A stretch of 64,000 nucleotides of DNA from Kocuria carniphila (GCF_004136555.1 NZ_NOIT01000011.1:78796-142795); one strand, 5' to 3'. Shown: positions 45,408 to 55,700, counted from the stretch's first letter. Numbers and translations: made by a program. Notes: generated by a model from the letters alone, not told the origin.

Positions 45408-46229
45408 ATGAGCCCCACCAAGACCACCGCCTCGGCGGCGGACGCGGCAGGAGCGCCGGACAAGTCGCGCCCCGCCGATCGCTCCGGCACCGTGCGCAAA
45501 GGACTCACGCTCCTGGAACTGCTGGCCAACTACCCGCACGGGGCCACCGCGGGCCAGATCGTCGCAGACTCCGGCTACGCCTTCAGCACCTGTTACCGCC
45601 TGCTCACCACGCTGGTTGACTCCGGTTTCGCTGAGTTCGATGCCGCCACCAAGCAGTACCGCCTGGGCCTGCTCGTGTTCCAGATGGGCCAGAAGGTCGC
45701 CACGGCCAGGGGGTACTCGGGCGTCGCGCTCCCCATTCTCCGCAAGCTCACCGAAGCCACCGGTGAAAGCTCATTGCTGGCCATTCTGGACGGCGACCGC
45801 TTCCTCACCGTGCACACCGTGGACGGCCCCAACCACCGCATCACCACCGACCCGGGAGACCGCGGCGAGCTGCACACCTCATCTCTGGGCCGCGCGCTGC
45901 TCGCCTTCAGTCCGCAAGAGACGCGCGACGAGTTGGTCGCCACCATCGACTTGGGCCAGCGCACCGACCGCTCCCTCACCGATCGCGACGACCTGCGGCG
46001 GATCCTCGAGGAAACCCGCGCACGCGGCTGGGCCTCCCAGGACCAGGAACACGACGACGGGATGTGCGCCGTCGCCGTGCCCGTCATGACCCCGGGCGGG
46101 CCGCTCGTCGCCGCGCTCGCGCTCGCCGCCCCCGTCTATCGCTGCGACCTGGCCGGCCTCGAGGAGCACCTGCCTTTGCTCAACGACGCCGCCGCCCAAC
46201 TGGCCTCGCAACTCCCGCAGCGTCCGTAG
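45408..46229 (+). CDS. IclR-family regulator of shikimate catabolism
   Basis: A 273-residue regulator. Residues 27-85 hold the winged helix-turn-helix (GLTLLELLANYPHGATAGQI, then YAFSTCYRLLTTLVDSGFAEF), and residues 100-265 the GAF-like effector domain (LHTSSLGRALLAFSPQE, DQEHDDGMCAVAVPV). IclR proteins often sense protocatechuate or related aromatics. It is divergent from the transporter and 91 bases before the dehydrogenase. C. glutamicum uses a LysR-type QsuR for the matching pathway, so the regulator type differs. AGGAG precedes ATG 45408. Confidence 0.9.
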   Translation: MSPTKTTASAADAAGAPDKSRPADRSGTVRKGLTLLELLANYPHGATAGQIVADSGYAFSTCYRLLTTLVDSGFAEFDAATKQYRLGLLVFQMGQKVATARGYSGVALPILRKLTEATGESSLLAILDGDRFLTVHTVDGPNHRITTDPGDRGELHTSSLGRALLAFSPQETRDELVATIDLGQRTDRSLTDRDDLRRILEETRARGWASQDQEHDDGMCAVAVPVMTPGGPLVAALALAAPVYRCDLAGLEEHLPLLNDAAAQLASQLPQRP

Positions 46230-46320
46230 TCACCCCTACGTCGCTCGTTACCGCGGCGCCTGCCGCCCCATCAACGCATCCAGTCACTTCAGCATCCACG
46301 GATTCCCCGAAAGGAACCGC

Positions 46321-47226
46321 ATGTCCACTCGCAACGAGTCCTTCCTGATCGGTCTGATCGGCGACGGCATCACCGAAAGCCTCACCCCACCCATGCACGA
46401 GCGCGAAGCCGATCACCACGGCGTGCGCTACCTCTACCGGCCCGTGGACCTCACGGTGATCAATCGCCCCGGATCGGACGTGGGCGAGTTGCTGCGTGCC
46501 GGCCGGGATCTGGGCTTCAACGGCTTCAACATCACTCACCCGTGCAAGCAGATCGTGCTGGAGCACCTGGACGAGGTGGATCCCCAGGCCGCCGCGATCG
46601 AAGCGGTCAACACCGTGCTGATCAGGGACGACAAGTTCATTGGCTACAACACCGACTGCTCCGGGTTCACGGCCGGTTTCCGCGCCGGCCTGCCGGGGGC
46701 CAACCTGGAACGCGTGGTCCAGTTCGGCTCGGGCGGCGCGGGTTCCGCGGTCGCCGAGGCCCTGCTCACCGTGGGCGTCCAGCGCCTGGATCTGGTGGAT
46801 GTCGACGTCGCTCGCGCGGCTCAGCGCGCCGCAGCCCTAGCCGGGCGGTACCCGGGCGCCGTCGTCGAGACTGTCTCACCCGAACAGGCGCCCGAGCTCG
46901 TGAAGGGGGCGAGCGGCGTCGTCAATGCGACCCCCGTGGGCATGCATCACCACCCGGGCACCCCGTTCGATACCGCCCTGCTCAACGCGCAGCAGTGGGT
47001 CGCGGACGTGGTCTACCTGCCGTTGGCCACCGAACTCGTGACCGCGGCCAAGTCGCTGGGCTGCCAAGTGCTGGACGGCGGCCACATGGCGGTCGGGCAG
47101 GCGGTCGATGCTTTCAGGCTGTTCACCGATCTGGAACCGGACCGGCAGCGGATGCGCGACCACTTTCTGTCCCTGACCGGGCAGGCACCGGTGGCCAGCG
47201 AGCAGCAAGCGGGAGCGGCCCTGTGA
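46321..47226 (+). CDS. qsuD: Quinate/shikimate dehydrogenase
   Basis: A 301-residue enzyme of the shikimate dehydrogenase family, catabolic subgroup. Shikimate-binding Ser region: DGITESLTPPMHEREADHHG; catalytic Lys in FNGFNITHPCKQIV; Asp in YNTDCSGFTAGF; NAD-binding VVQFGSGGAGSAVAEAL. The YRPVDLTV segment after strand 2 is as in C. glutamicum QsuD, which prefers NAD and uses both quinate and shikimate. It would feed dehydroshikimate to the next gene, with which its stop overlaps in GTGA. AAAGGAACC precedes ATG 46321. Confidence 0.88.
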   Translation: MSTRNESFLIGLIGDGITESLTPPMHEREADHHGVRYLYRPVDLTVINRPGSDVGELLRAGRDLGFNGFNITHPCKQIVLEHLDEVDPQAAAIEAVNTVLIRDDKFIGYNTDCSGFTAGFRAGLPGANLERVVQFGSGGAGSAVAEALLTVGVQRLDLVDVDVARAAQRAAALAGRYPGAVVETVSPEQAPELVKGASGVVNATPVGMHHHPGTPFDTALLNAQQWVADVVYLPLATELVTAAKSLGCQVLDGGHMAVGQAVDAFRLFTDLEPDRQRMRDHFLSLTGQAPVASEQQAGAAL

Positions 47227-49097
47227 GAACCAGCATCGCCACGGTGTGCCTGTCCGGCACGCTTGAAGAAAAAATGCAGGCTGCTGCGCTCGCCGGATTC
47301 GACGGGATCGAGGTGTTCGAGCAGGACTTGGTGGTTTCGCCGTCCTCACCCGAACAACTGCGAGACATGGCCGCGGAGCTGGGGCTGTCCCTGGACATGT
47401 ACCAGCCCTTCCGGGACGGCGTGGAGGTCGCGCCGGACGCGTTCCCTGATTCGCTGCGGCGGCTGCGCGCCAAGTTCGAGCTGATGAATCGCCTGGGCAC
47501 CCCGGTGCTGCTGATGTGTTCCAACGTGGCCACGGCGGCGCTGGATGATGACCAGGCCATCGCGGATCAGCTCAGGCAGGCCGGTGAACTGGCCGCCGAA
47601 TACGACATCAAACTCGCCTATGAGGCCCTGGCCTGGGGCAAGAACGTCAACGACTGGCGCCGCGCCCACCGCATCGTGGAACTGGCCGATCACCCCGCCG
47701 TGGGCACGTGCCTGGACAGTTTCCACATCCTCTCCCGCGGGGACACCGTGGACGGGGTGGAGTCGATGGACCCGGAGAAGCTGTTCTTCGTCCAGCTGGC
47801 GGACGCGCCCCTGCTCAAACAAGACATCCTCTCGTGGTCGCGGCATCACCGCGTGTTCCCTGGCGAGGGTGACTTCGACCTGGTGGACGTGCTAGCTCGC
47901 CTGCACGAATGCGGCTACGCGGGTCCGGTCTCGCTCGAAATCTTCAACGACGCCTTCCGCCAGGCGGATGTTCACCGCACCGCCGTGGACGGGCTGCGCT
48001 CGTTGCGCTGGCTCGAAGACCAGACGGCGGACGCCGTGCGCGCGGCGGGGGAGGACCCCGCCCGTGAGCCGCTCGTGCTGACCGACCTGCCGGATCCCCA
48101 GCCGCCGCGGGCATGGGATTTCGTGGAACTGCGCACCTCCAAGCTCGGGCAGACCACGCGCCTGTTGCACCAGCTAGGGTTCGAGCTCGCCGGTCACCAC
48201 CGCAGCAAGGACACCGTTCAGGCGTGGACGCAGGGCCCGGTGCGCATGGTCATCGCGGAGGATCTCGAGGCCTCGCTCGAGCAGCCCACTCGGCTGGCCG
48301 CCCTGGGCTTCCAGGTCGACAACCCCGACGACGCCGCCCACCGCGCCTCCCGCTTGCTCGCCCCGGTGGTCTCGCGCACCCAGCAGCCGGACGAAACCGT
48401 GCTGCACGGTGTAGTGGCACCGGATGCCACCGAGATCTTCTTCGGTCCCCACACGGACAGTGGCGTACCCCCGTGGTTGGAGGAGTTCGGCGCGGACCCG
48501 GCCGAGGCGACGTCGGAATCCCTGATCACCGGCGTGGACCACGTGAACCTCGCTCAGCCATGGCAGCACTACGACGAGGCCGTCCTGTTCCTGACCTCCC
48601 TGCTCGACCTGCATGCGCAGCCGGCACAGGAGGTTGCGGGGCCGTCCGGGCTGGTGCGCTCGCAGGTCATGCGGTCCGCGGATGAAACCGTGCGGATCCC
48701 CCTTAACGTTGCCCCCACCGCGGCGGAGCAAGGCGCCTACACCGGCGCAGCCTACCCCGAACACGTGGCGTTGGCCTGCACGGACATTGTCGCCGTGGCT
48801 CGCCGCGCACGACGCCGCGGCCTCACCTTCCTGCCGGTTCCCGAGAACTACTACGAGGACCTCGTGGCCCGTTTCGACCTGGCCCCGGACGTGGTGGCCG
48901 AATTGCGCGAGCACGGCCTGCTTTACGACCGCGACGAGCACGGCGAGTTCCTGCACTTCTACACCGCGACCCTCGGTGAGGTGTTCGTGGAGGTCGTGGA
49001 ACGCCGCGGCGGCTACCGCGGATTCGGCGCCCCCAACGCTCCCGTGCGGCTGGCTGCGCAGTACCGGACCTGGGAGGAAGCAGCGGGCACCATCTGA
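47223..49097 (+). CDS. qsuB: 3-dehydroshikimate dehydratase, two-domain (QsuB type)
   Basis: A 624-residue protein. Residues 1-285 are a xylose-isomerase-like TIM barrel with the metal-binding acidic and histidine residues (KLAYEALAWGKNVNDW, GTCLDSFHILSRGD, SLEIFNDAFRQ). Residues 295-620 resemble 4-hydroxyphenylpyruvate dioxygenase, with two vicinal-oxygen-chelate modules (ITGVDHVNLAQPWQHYDEAV and LGEVFVEVVERRGGYRGFG). This matches C. glutamicum QsuB, which turns 3-dehydroshikimate into protocatechuate. The C-terminal part in that family is not needed for dehydratase activity and has unclear purpose. The GTG start overlaps the preceding gene by four bases. Confidence 0.88.
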   Translation: MRTSIATVCLSGTLEEKMQAAALAGFDGIEVFEQDLVVSPSSPEQLRDMAAELGLSLDMYQPFRDGVEVAPDAFPDSLRRLRAKFELMNRLGTPVLLMCSNVATAALDDDQAIADQLRQAGELAAEYDIKLAYEALAWGKNVNDWRRAHRIVELADHPAVGTCLDSFHILSRGDTVDGVESMDPEKLFFVQLADAPLLKQDILSWSRHHRVFPGEGDFDLVDVLARLHECGYAGPVSLEIFNDAFRQADVHRTAVDGLRSLRWLEDQTADAVRAAGEDPAREPLVLTDLPDPQPPRAWDFVELRTSKLGQTTRLLHQLGFELAGHHRSKDTVQAWTQGPVRMVIAEDLEASLEQPTRLAALGFQVDNPDDAAHRASRLLAPVVSRTQQPDETVLHGVVAPDATEIFFGPHTDSGVPPWLEEFGADPAEATSESLITGVDHVNLAQPWQHYDEAVLFLTSLLDLHAQPAQEVAGPSGLVRSQVMRSADETVRIPLNVAPTAAEQGAYTGAAYPEHVALACTDIVAVARRARRRGLTFLPVPENYYEDLVARFDLAPDVVAELREHGLLYDRDEHGEFLHFYTATLGEVFVEVVERRGGYRGFGAPNAPVRLAAQYRTWEEAAGTI

Positions 49098-49156
49098 TCA
49101 CGGCTTACTGCACGGTAAGCCGCCATACTCGGCAGTAAACCGTCACGAAATGGCTC
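49098..49156. repeat. Intergenic hairpin repeat, family 2, copy 1
   Basis: Immediately after the qsuB stop, TCACGGCTTACTGC (49098-49111) pairs with GCAGTAAACCGTCA (49132-49145, two mismatches). An alternative hairpin CGGCTTAC/GTAAGCCG forms at 49101-49122. The right flank CGAAATGGCTCT matches, in inverted orientation, the left flank of the copy at 56322. It may also end the qsu transcript. Confidence 0.6.
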
Positions 49157-49218
49157 TGGGGTCGACTCGGCGCACCTGACAGACTGGAGCCAACCAGTCT
49201 TCGTGCGTAGAGAGCGGG

Positions 49219-50361
49219 ATGTTCGTGAGTGATCAACGGTCCAATCAGACCAAGCCCGGTGACAATCAGCCCATGGTGTTCGAGCACAGCACCGCCGCCC
49301 AGCGGGTGTTGTTTGGCTCCGACAAGGCCGGTGAATTCCTCACAGCCGAACTCGGGCGGCTGGGCAGCACGCGTCCCATGATCATCACGGGTGGATCCGC
49401 AGAACGGGCCGCCCGGGAGATCACCGCCCGTCTCGAGCCCGACCTGTGGTGGAACGAGGTGGTCCAACACGTCCCGGTGGGGCTCGCGGAGAAGGCGCGT
49501 GCGGTGGCGTCGGAGGCTAAGGTCGACGCGCTGGTGACCGTGGGCGGCGGCTCGACCATCGGTCTGGGGAAGGCCGTCGCGCTCACGTCCGGTCTGCCGC
49601 TGATCGCTGTGCCCACGACCTACGTCGGCTCCGAGGCGACCGACACATGGGGCCTGACCGAGAACCGCACCAAGACCACCGGCCTGGATCCCAAGGTCCT
49701 GCCGGTCACCGTGATTTACGACGCCGCTCTCTCACGTTCCCTGCCGGTGGGCCTGTCGGTCGCGTCCGGCCTGAACGGGCTGGCGCACTGCGTGGATTCG
49801 CTGTGGGCGCCCAAGGCGGATCCGATCAATCGGACGTTCGCCCTCGAAGGCGCACGCGCCCTGACGATGGCCCTGCGAGGTATCACCGCCGATCCGGACG
49901 ATCTGCGCGCCCGCGAGATGGCGCTGTACGGCTGCTACCTCGCGGCGTTGTCCTTCGCATCCGCCGGCTCCGGAATGCATCACAAGATCGCGCACGTGCT
50001 GGGCGGGACGTTCAACCTTCCGCATGCGCAGGTCCACGCGACCGTCTTGCCTTACGTTCTGGCGTTCAATGCACCGGCGGTACCGGAGGTTTCGGCCCGG
50101 TTGGCCGATGCTCTCGGCGCCGACTCCGGTGATGCAACCGAGGCCTTAAGCTCCCTGTATCGCGAGATCGATGCGCCCCGGGCGCTCGCGGACATCGGCT
50201 TCACCGAGGACGGGATCGCGGAGGCCGTGGAGCGCTCCCTGAAGGCCATCCCTGCATCCAATCCGACCACTCCGACGGAGGAGAACCTGACGGCGTTGCT
50301 GCGTGCCGCACGGAATGGTGACGATCCGGCCAGCGTGTCCGTGGCGGCGCAGCAGGCGTGA
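49219..50361 (+). CDS. Maleylacetate reductase-like iron-containing dehydrogenase
   Basis: A 380-residue group III alcohol dehydrogenase. ALVTVGGGSTIGLGKAVAL is the NAD-binding GGGS motif, and IAVPTTYVGSEATDTWGLTE follows as in maleylacetate reductases. SGLNGLAHCVDSLWAP and SGMHHKIAHVLGGTFNLPHAQVHATVLP hold the metal-region histidines. The family reduces maleylacetate to 3-oxoadipate in aromatic catabolism. No hydroxyquinol dioxygenase is adjacent. ATG 49219 is used; GTG 49225 is possible. It overlaps the next start, so both are co-translated. Confidence 0.85.
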   Translation: MFVSDQRSNQTKPGDNQPMVFEHSTAAQRVLFGSDKAGEFLTAELGRLGSTRPMIITGGSAERAAREITARLEPDLWWNEVVQHVPVGLAEKARAVASEAKVDALVTVGGGSTIGLGKAVALTSGLPLIAVPTTYVGSEATDTWGLTENRTKTTGLDPKVLPVTVIYDAALSRSLPVGLSVASGLNGLAHCVDSLWAPKADPINRTFALEGARALTMALRGITADPDDLRAREMALYGCYLAALSFASAGSGMHHKIAHVLGGTFNLPHAQVHATVLPYVLAFNAPAVPEVSARLADALGADSGDATEALSSLYREIDAPRALADIGFTEDGIAEAVERSLKAIPASNPTTPTEENLTALLRAARNGDDPASVSVAAQQA

Positions 50362-51767
50362 TGGCAGTGCGCGGCAACTTTCGCGACGACCCGTTCCTCG
50401 CTCGGTTGGCAGATCAAGAACCATCCGCGTGGTTCAACCCGGCCGTGACCACCACCGCGGAGGGGTTGGTCGCGTCGGGTTTGTCGTCCGCGATCGTGGA
50501 CGACGCCGCCGCGAGACTCGAGCGGTTCGCTCCGTGGATTGCCCAGGCGTTTCCGGAGACGGGGGACGCTCGCGGAGTGATCGAGTCACCGCTTCATGCC
50601 GCGCCGGACATGCAACGTGAACTGGGCCTGACGGCGGGCCGGTTGCTGCTCAAGCGCGACGACGTTCTGCCCGTGAGCGGCTCCATCAAGGCTCGCGGAG
50701 GAGTGCACGAGGTTCTCGAGTACGCGGAATCACTGGTCATGGAGGCGGGGTTGCTGCCGTCACCTGCTGAAGTCGGCGAGAGCACGAACCGCGCTGCGGA
50801 GAACGACACGGATACGGTTCAGAGCCTGACCCCGGGTCTCACTGTGGCCGGCCATGAGGATGAGGCCGGCGGCGTCGCGGACTACCGGGTGTTCAGTTCC
50901 GAACCCTTCCGCGGGGTCCTGACCGAACATCGGGTGGTCGTCGGATCAACCGGGAACCTGGGACTGTCCATCGGTATCACCGCAGCCGCACTCGGGCTGC
51001 AAGCCACTGTGCACATGTCCACGCATGCGCAAGCCTGGAAGAAGGAACTCCTCGGCAGCTTGGGCGTGGAGGTTGTGGAGCACAGTACCGATTACACCGC
51101 CGCGGTGGAGGCAGGACGCATAGCCGCGCAGGCCGATCCGACCACGCACTTCGTGGATGACGAGCACTCCGTCAGCCTGTTCGCCGGCTACGCAGTGGCG
51201 GGCAGACGAGTAGCTCGCCAGTTGGCCGGCCAAGGCCTCGCCGTGGACGAGGATCACCCGCTGTTCGTCCATCTTCCGTGCGGCATTGGCGGTGCACCGG
51301 GCGGGGTGGCCTACGGTCTCAAACTGGAATTCGGAGATGCCGTCCACTGCGTTTTCGCCGAACCCACCGCGGCGCCGTGCATGATGCTGGGCGTTTACAC
51401 CGGCCTCCACGATCAGATCTCTGTGGCGGAACTAGGTCTGGACACTCGCACAGTGGCGGACGGGCTGGCCGTGGGGAGACCATCAGGTTTCGTGGGGCAT
51501 CGCATGCAGGGCCTCATCGACGGCTACTACACGGTGACCGATCAGCGCATGAAAGAGCTGGTCAAAGCGCTGTATGTAACAGAGGGAATACTCGCCGAGC
51601 CCTCCGCCGCGGCAGCCCTTGATGGCCCGCGGTGGATCACCACCGACGCGGACTATCGTCAGCGAATGAACCTCACCGATCAGCGGCTCCAGAACGCTAC
51701 CCACATCGCCTGGCTGACCGGCGGTGGAATGGTCCCCGAGGAAATCCAACGGAGCTACCTCGCTTGA
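50361..51767 (+). CDS. dsdA: D-serine ammonia-lyase (D-serine dehydratase)
   Basis: A 468-residue fold-type II PLP enzyme. LLLKRDDVLPVSGSIKARGG places the cofactor lysine at Lys110; VVGSTGNLGLSIGITAAALG, HLPCGIGGAPGGVAYGLK (phosphate-binding glycine loop) and ILAEPSAAAAL follow. It converts D-serine to pyruvate and ammonia. The ATG at 50361 shares a base with the previous stop; GTG 50358 is alternative. Pairing with a maleylacetate-reductase-like gene is unusual; the neighbour may act on another carbonyl substrate. Confidence 0.92.
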   Translation: MAVRGNFRDDPFLARLADQEPSAWFNPAVTTTAEGLVASGLSSAIVDDAAARLERFAPWIAQAFPETGDARGVIESPLHAAPDMQRELGLTAGRLLLKRDDVLPVSGSIKARGGVHEVLEYAESLVMEAGLLPSPAEVGESTNRAAENDTDTVQSLTPGLTVAGHEDEAGGVADYRVFSSEPFRGVLTEHRVVVGSTGNLGLSIGITAAALGLQATVHMSTHAQAWKKELLGSLGVEVVEHSTDYTAAVEAGRIAAQADPTTHFVDDEHSVSLFAGYAVAGRRVARQLAGQGLAVDEDHPLFVHLPCGIGGAPGGVAYGLKLEFGDAVHCVFAEPTAAPCMMLGVYTGLHDQISVAELGLDTRTVADGLAVGRPSGFVGHRMQGLIDGYYTVTDQRMKELVKALYVTEGILAEPSAAAALDGPRWITTDADYRQRMNLTDQRLQNATHIAWLTGGGMVPEEIQRSYLA

Positions 51768-51953
51768 TGCCTGACGCCTGTCCTGCGGGCACCCGACGGT
51801 TGCCACTAAACGCCTGACGCCCGGCCGGCTGCGCACACCGAACGAGAAGCACCAACGCCTAAGAAGCACCCCCAGCTTTCCCCAAGAAGTCTGCTTGCTC
51901 ACACTCAGGCTCAGAAGGTGCACAGAGTGCAACAAGTGCCCTACTGTTGACAC

Positions 51954-52604
51954 GTGAACTTTTCATGCCAGGGGGAAGCCCCCAAGGACAAGCGGGGTGC
52001 TCTCAAGTGGCACAACCGGCGCGCCATTGTGATGGCCGCCGGTGAGCTGGCTGATCTCCACGGCATTCAGGGGTTCTCCGTCGATGACCTGGCCAAGAAG
52101 GCAGGCGTTTCCCGGCGGACCATTTTCAACCACTTCGCATCGGCGGAAGATGCGGGGTACGAGTACCTCTCGGAACTGGTTTCACATCTCATCGGGGCAG
52201 TCCTTGCGGAACTTCCGGACCCTTCCGAGCTGGGTGATCAAACACTGGGTTCGGTGTATCGGGATCTGTGCACGGCGATGCGGGCTCACAGCCTGGTCGA
52301 AGCGCTGCGCCCGCTCCTGATCCAGGCAACTGAGGTCAAAGAATCACCGACCGCAGCGCTCTGGAGTTTCCGCGTGACCAATGCGGCCACCGAGCGGTTG
52401 GAGCACGTGCTCCGCGAACGGCTGCCCGAACACAGCCAGCTCGAACTGCAGCTCGTGGCCACGTCCATCATCAACTCCATGGCCGTGTGCATGGATGCAT
52501 GGCTCTTGCGTACCGGTGGAGAGCTGAACGACCAAACCCGTAGTGAGTGGAACGAACTCCTGACCGAGGCCCTCAAGATTCTGGGCCGCGGCTTCAACAC
52601 CTGA
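51954..52604 (+). CDS. TetR-family regulator of the MMPL-hydrolase gene
   Basis: A 216-residue repressor. Residues 20-65 hold the helix-turn-helix (RRAIVMAAGELADLHGIQGF, then SVDDLAKKAGVSRRTIFNHF). The rest is an effector domain typical of regulators of MMPL and drug exporters. The GTG start at 51954 follows TACTGT by only a few bases, so the mRNA may be leaderless. It lies 111 bases before the MMPL gene; a palindrome at 52692 in that gap is its likely operator. Confidence 0.88.
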   Translation: MNFSCQGEAPKDKRGALKWHNRRAIVMAAGELADLHGIQGFSVDDLAKKAGVSRRTIFNHFASAEDAGYEYLSELVSHLIGAVLAELPDPSELGDQTLGSVYRDLCTAMRAHSLVEALRPLLIQATEVKESPTAALWSFRVTNAATERLEHVLRERLPEHSQLELQLVATSIINSMAVCMDAWLLRTGGELNDQTRSEWNELLTEALKILGRGFNT

Positions 52605-52691
52605 CATACCTGATCATTTGTCGGCAAACCCGCGCGAGCGGCGTCGTCGGCGAGATCCGCTACAGCGGAACGTAACTGAACATGACCATCG

Positions 52692-52705
52692 CTACTTACA
52701 AGTAG
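52692..52705. promoter_or_regulatory. Palindrome before the MMPL-hydrolase start
   Basis: CTACTTACAAGTAG is a perfect 6-2-6 inverted repeat that ends within the GGAG ribosome site of the MMPL gene (start 52716). A TetR gene ends 87 bases earlier. The position fits repression of the MMPL gene by that TetR. Confidence 0.55.
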
Positions 52706-52715
52706 GAGATTCTCC

Positions 52716-55700
52716 GTGGCACGACTTCTCTACCGGCTGGGCATCGGCTCGGCCCGTCACGCGTGGGCGGTGATTGTTGCGTGGATCGCCGTGCTGGCCA
52801 TCTCTGTGGGTGCGGTGGCGTTCTCCGGCGTGCAGCTGTCCAACGCGATCACCATCCCGGGCACCGAAACCCAGCGACTCGCCGACCGTTTGCAGGACGA
52901 GCTCCCCGAGGCCAACCAGGGCACCGGTCGCATGGTCTTCTACACCGAGGACGGCTCGGAATTCACGGAGGAACAGCGGCAGGGTATTGCCGATGCCGTG
53001 GCATCGACCGAGGGCATCGACCAGGTGGACAGCGCTACCAACCCGTTCGAGGCGCAGTCTCAGCTCGATGACGGACGTCAGCAACTCGTGGATGGTCGCG
53101 AGCAGCTGGAGGAGGGCCAGCAGGCCATCCAACAGCTGCAGGAGAACCTGCCCCCGGGCGCCAATGCGGACCAGATCCTGCAGCAGCGCGGCATCGACCC
53201 GCGGCAGATCCAGGAGCAGCAGGCTCAGCTGGAATCCGGTGAGCAGGCGATGGAACGCATGGGCGACTACCGCGTGGTCTCCGAGGACGGCAACTCCGCC
53301 ATCTCGGTCGTGAACTTCACCGTGGACCAGACGTCCGTGACCGCGGACGCCAAGGAAGCCGTGATGAACGCCGTGGAAGACCACTCGGTCGACGGCGTGG
53401 GCGTGGACTTCTCCCAGGAGCTCTCGCAGGACATCTCGGCCCTGCTGGGTCCGGCGGAAATCGTGGGTGTGGTGATCGCGGCGATCGTGCTGTTGGTCAT
53501 GCTGCGCGCCCTGGTCCCGGCGATCCTGCCGGTGCTGACCGCGCTGATCGGCGTAGGTATTTCCACGGCCGCGACGCTCGCCTTCTCCGGCGTGATCGAC
53601 ATGATGTCCGTGACCCCCATGCTCGGCGTGATGCTGGGCCTGGCCGTGGGTATTGACTACTCGCTGTTCGTGCTGAACCGCCACCGTCAGCAGCTGCGCC
53701 GCGGTATGGAGGTCAAGGAATCCATCGGCATGGCCGTGGGCACCTCCGGCACCGCCGTGTTCTTCGCTGCCCTGACCGTGATCGTTGCACTGGTAGCGCT
53801 GAACATCACCGGCATTCCGTTCCTGGGCCTGATGGGTACCGTGGCCGGCGTTGCCGTGCTGATCGCCCTGCTCATCACCCTGACCCTGACCCCCGCACTG
53901 CTGTCCCTGGCCGGGCGCAAGGCACTGCCCCGCAAGCAGCGCAACGCCGCCCCCGTCGAGCAGCACATCGACGAACACGACGTGCCGTTCCACTTGCGCC
54001 ACCCCTGGATCACCTCGCTGCTGAGCGTGGGCGTCCTGGTGGTGCTCGCACTGCCGGCTCAGGACATGCGCCTGGGTCTGCCGGATGCTTCCACCGAAGC
54101 CGTGGACAGCACCTCGTACCAGGCCTACCAGCGCATTGCCGAGGACTTCGGCGCCGGCGAGAACGGCCCGCTCGTGGCCGTGGTCGATATGCCCGAGGGC
54201 CTCAGCGATGACGAGGCGACCGAGAAGATCAACTTGGTGTCCGACCGCATTGCCGAACAGGACGACGTAGCCAACGTGCTGCCCGGCGTCACCACCGATG
54301 ACAACCGCACCGGCGTCATCCAGGTGATCCCGGAATCCGGTCCGGCTGATGCCGCCACCGAGGAGCTCGTCAACAACCTGCGCGGCCTCAACGGTGACGC
54401 GCTGAACGGCGAGGACGTCAAAATCGGCGTGGCCGGCACGACCGCCGCGAACATCGACGTCTCCCAGCTACTCGGCGAGAAGCTCCCGCTCTACCTGGGC
54501 GTGGTCATCATCATCTCGCTGCTCCTGTTGCTCATGGTCTTCCGCTCCATCGTGGTTCCGGTGATCGCCTCCCTGGGCTTCCTGCTCTCGGTCCTGGCGT
54601 CGCTGGGTGCCGTGGTCGCGGTGTACCAGTGGGGTTGGGGTGGCGATCTGATGGGCGTGCACGATCCCGGGCCCATCCTGAGCTTCCTGCCCACCCTGAT
54701 GATCGGCATCCTGTTCGGTCTGGCCATGGACTACCAGCTATTCCTTGGTTCCGGCATGCGCGAGGCCTACGTCCACGGCCACCCGGCGCGTCAGGCCGTG
54801 GTGTACGGATTCAAGGCCGGTCGCGCTGTGGTCACGGCCGCGGCGATCATCATGATCTCCGTGTTCGCGGGCTTCATCTTCGCGCACCTGTCCATGATCA
54901 AACCCATTGGTTTCGCCCTGGCGATCGGCGTTCTGTTGGACGCGTTCGTGGTCCGCATGTTCCTGATCCCGGCCGTCATGCGGATCATGGGTGAAAAGGT
55001 CTGGTGGCTGCCGCGTTGGCTGGACAAGATCCTGCCGCGCGTGGACGTTGAGGGCGAGTCCCTCGTGCGCGCCGGCGCCACCGCCGGTGCCGCTGGCGGT
55101 GCGGCCACCGCCGCGGTGGGTTCCGGTTCAAATTCGGATTCGGGTTCCCGTTCCCAGCGCGACGACGCCGCTCCCACCTCGGATCGCGACGGTTCCGTAA
55201 GCGGCGGGTCGGCTGCCCCCGTTGCGGTCGGTGCGGGTGCACATGGCGGGTCGGCTCAGGCCTCCACCTCCGCGATTGCCGGTGCGGCTGCCGCGCCGGG
55301 AACGACTCCCGCCCCCGTCTCAACCCCTACGACGGACGCTGCGGCAGGGAACTCCGCGAGCGGCGTCGTCCCCGTGAAGGCCATGGCGTTCTCGGAAGTG
55401 GAGTTGCGCAAGGCGGATCCCGCGCTCAAGGCGACGGACGCGTTGTTGCCGTTGCTACCGAGTATGCCGAACGAGGAGGAAACGGCTCGCGAGGAACTGA
55501 GTAAGGACAAACCCGAGGCCGCTCCGCACAAGTCCATGCACGAACGCGTGAACTTCCGGAAGGTCATGGTGGCGGGCCGACCCGTGCTCGTGGTTGAACC
55601 CAAGTCTCGCGCGTGGGGTGCCGTGGCGCCCGTGATCGTGTACTGGCACGGCGGCGGTTACGTGAACGCCATGTTGGGTACGCACTGGCGCTACCTGGAC

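Noticed and set aside
52692..54002. Minus-strand open frame of 436 codons inside the MMPL gene
   Set aside because: His/Gln/Gly-rich shadow of membrane-helix codons.
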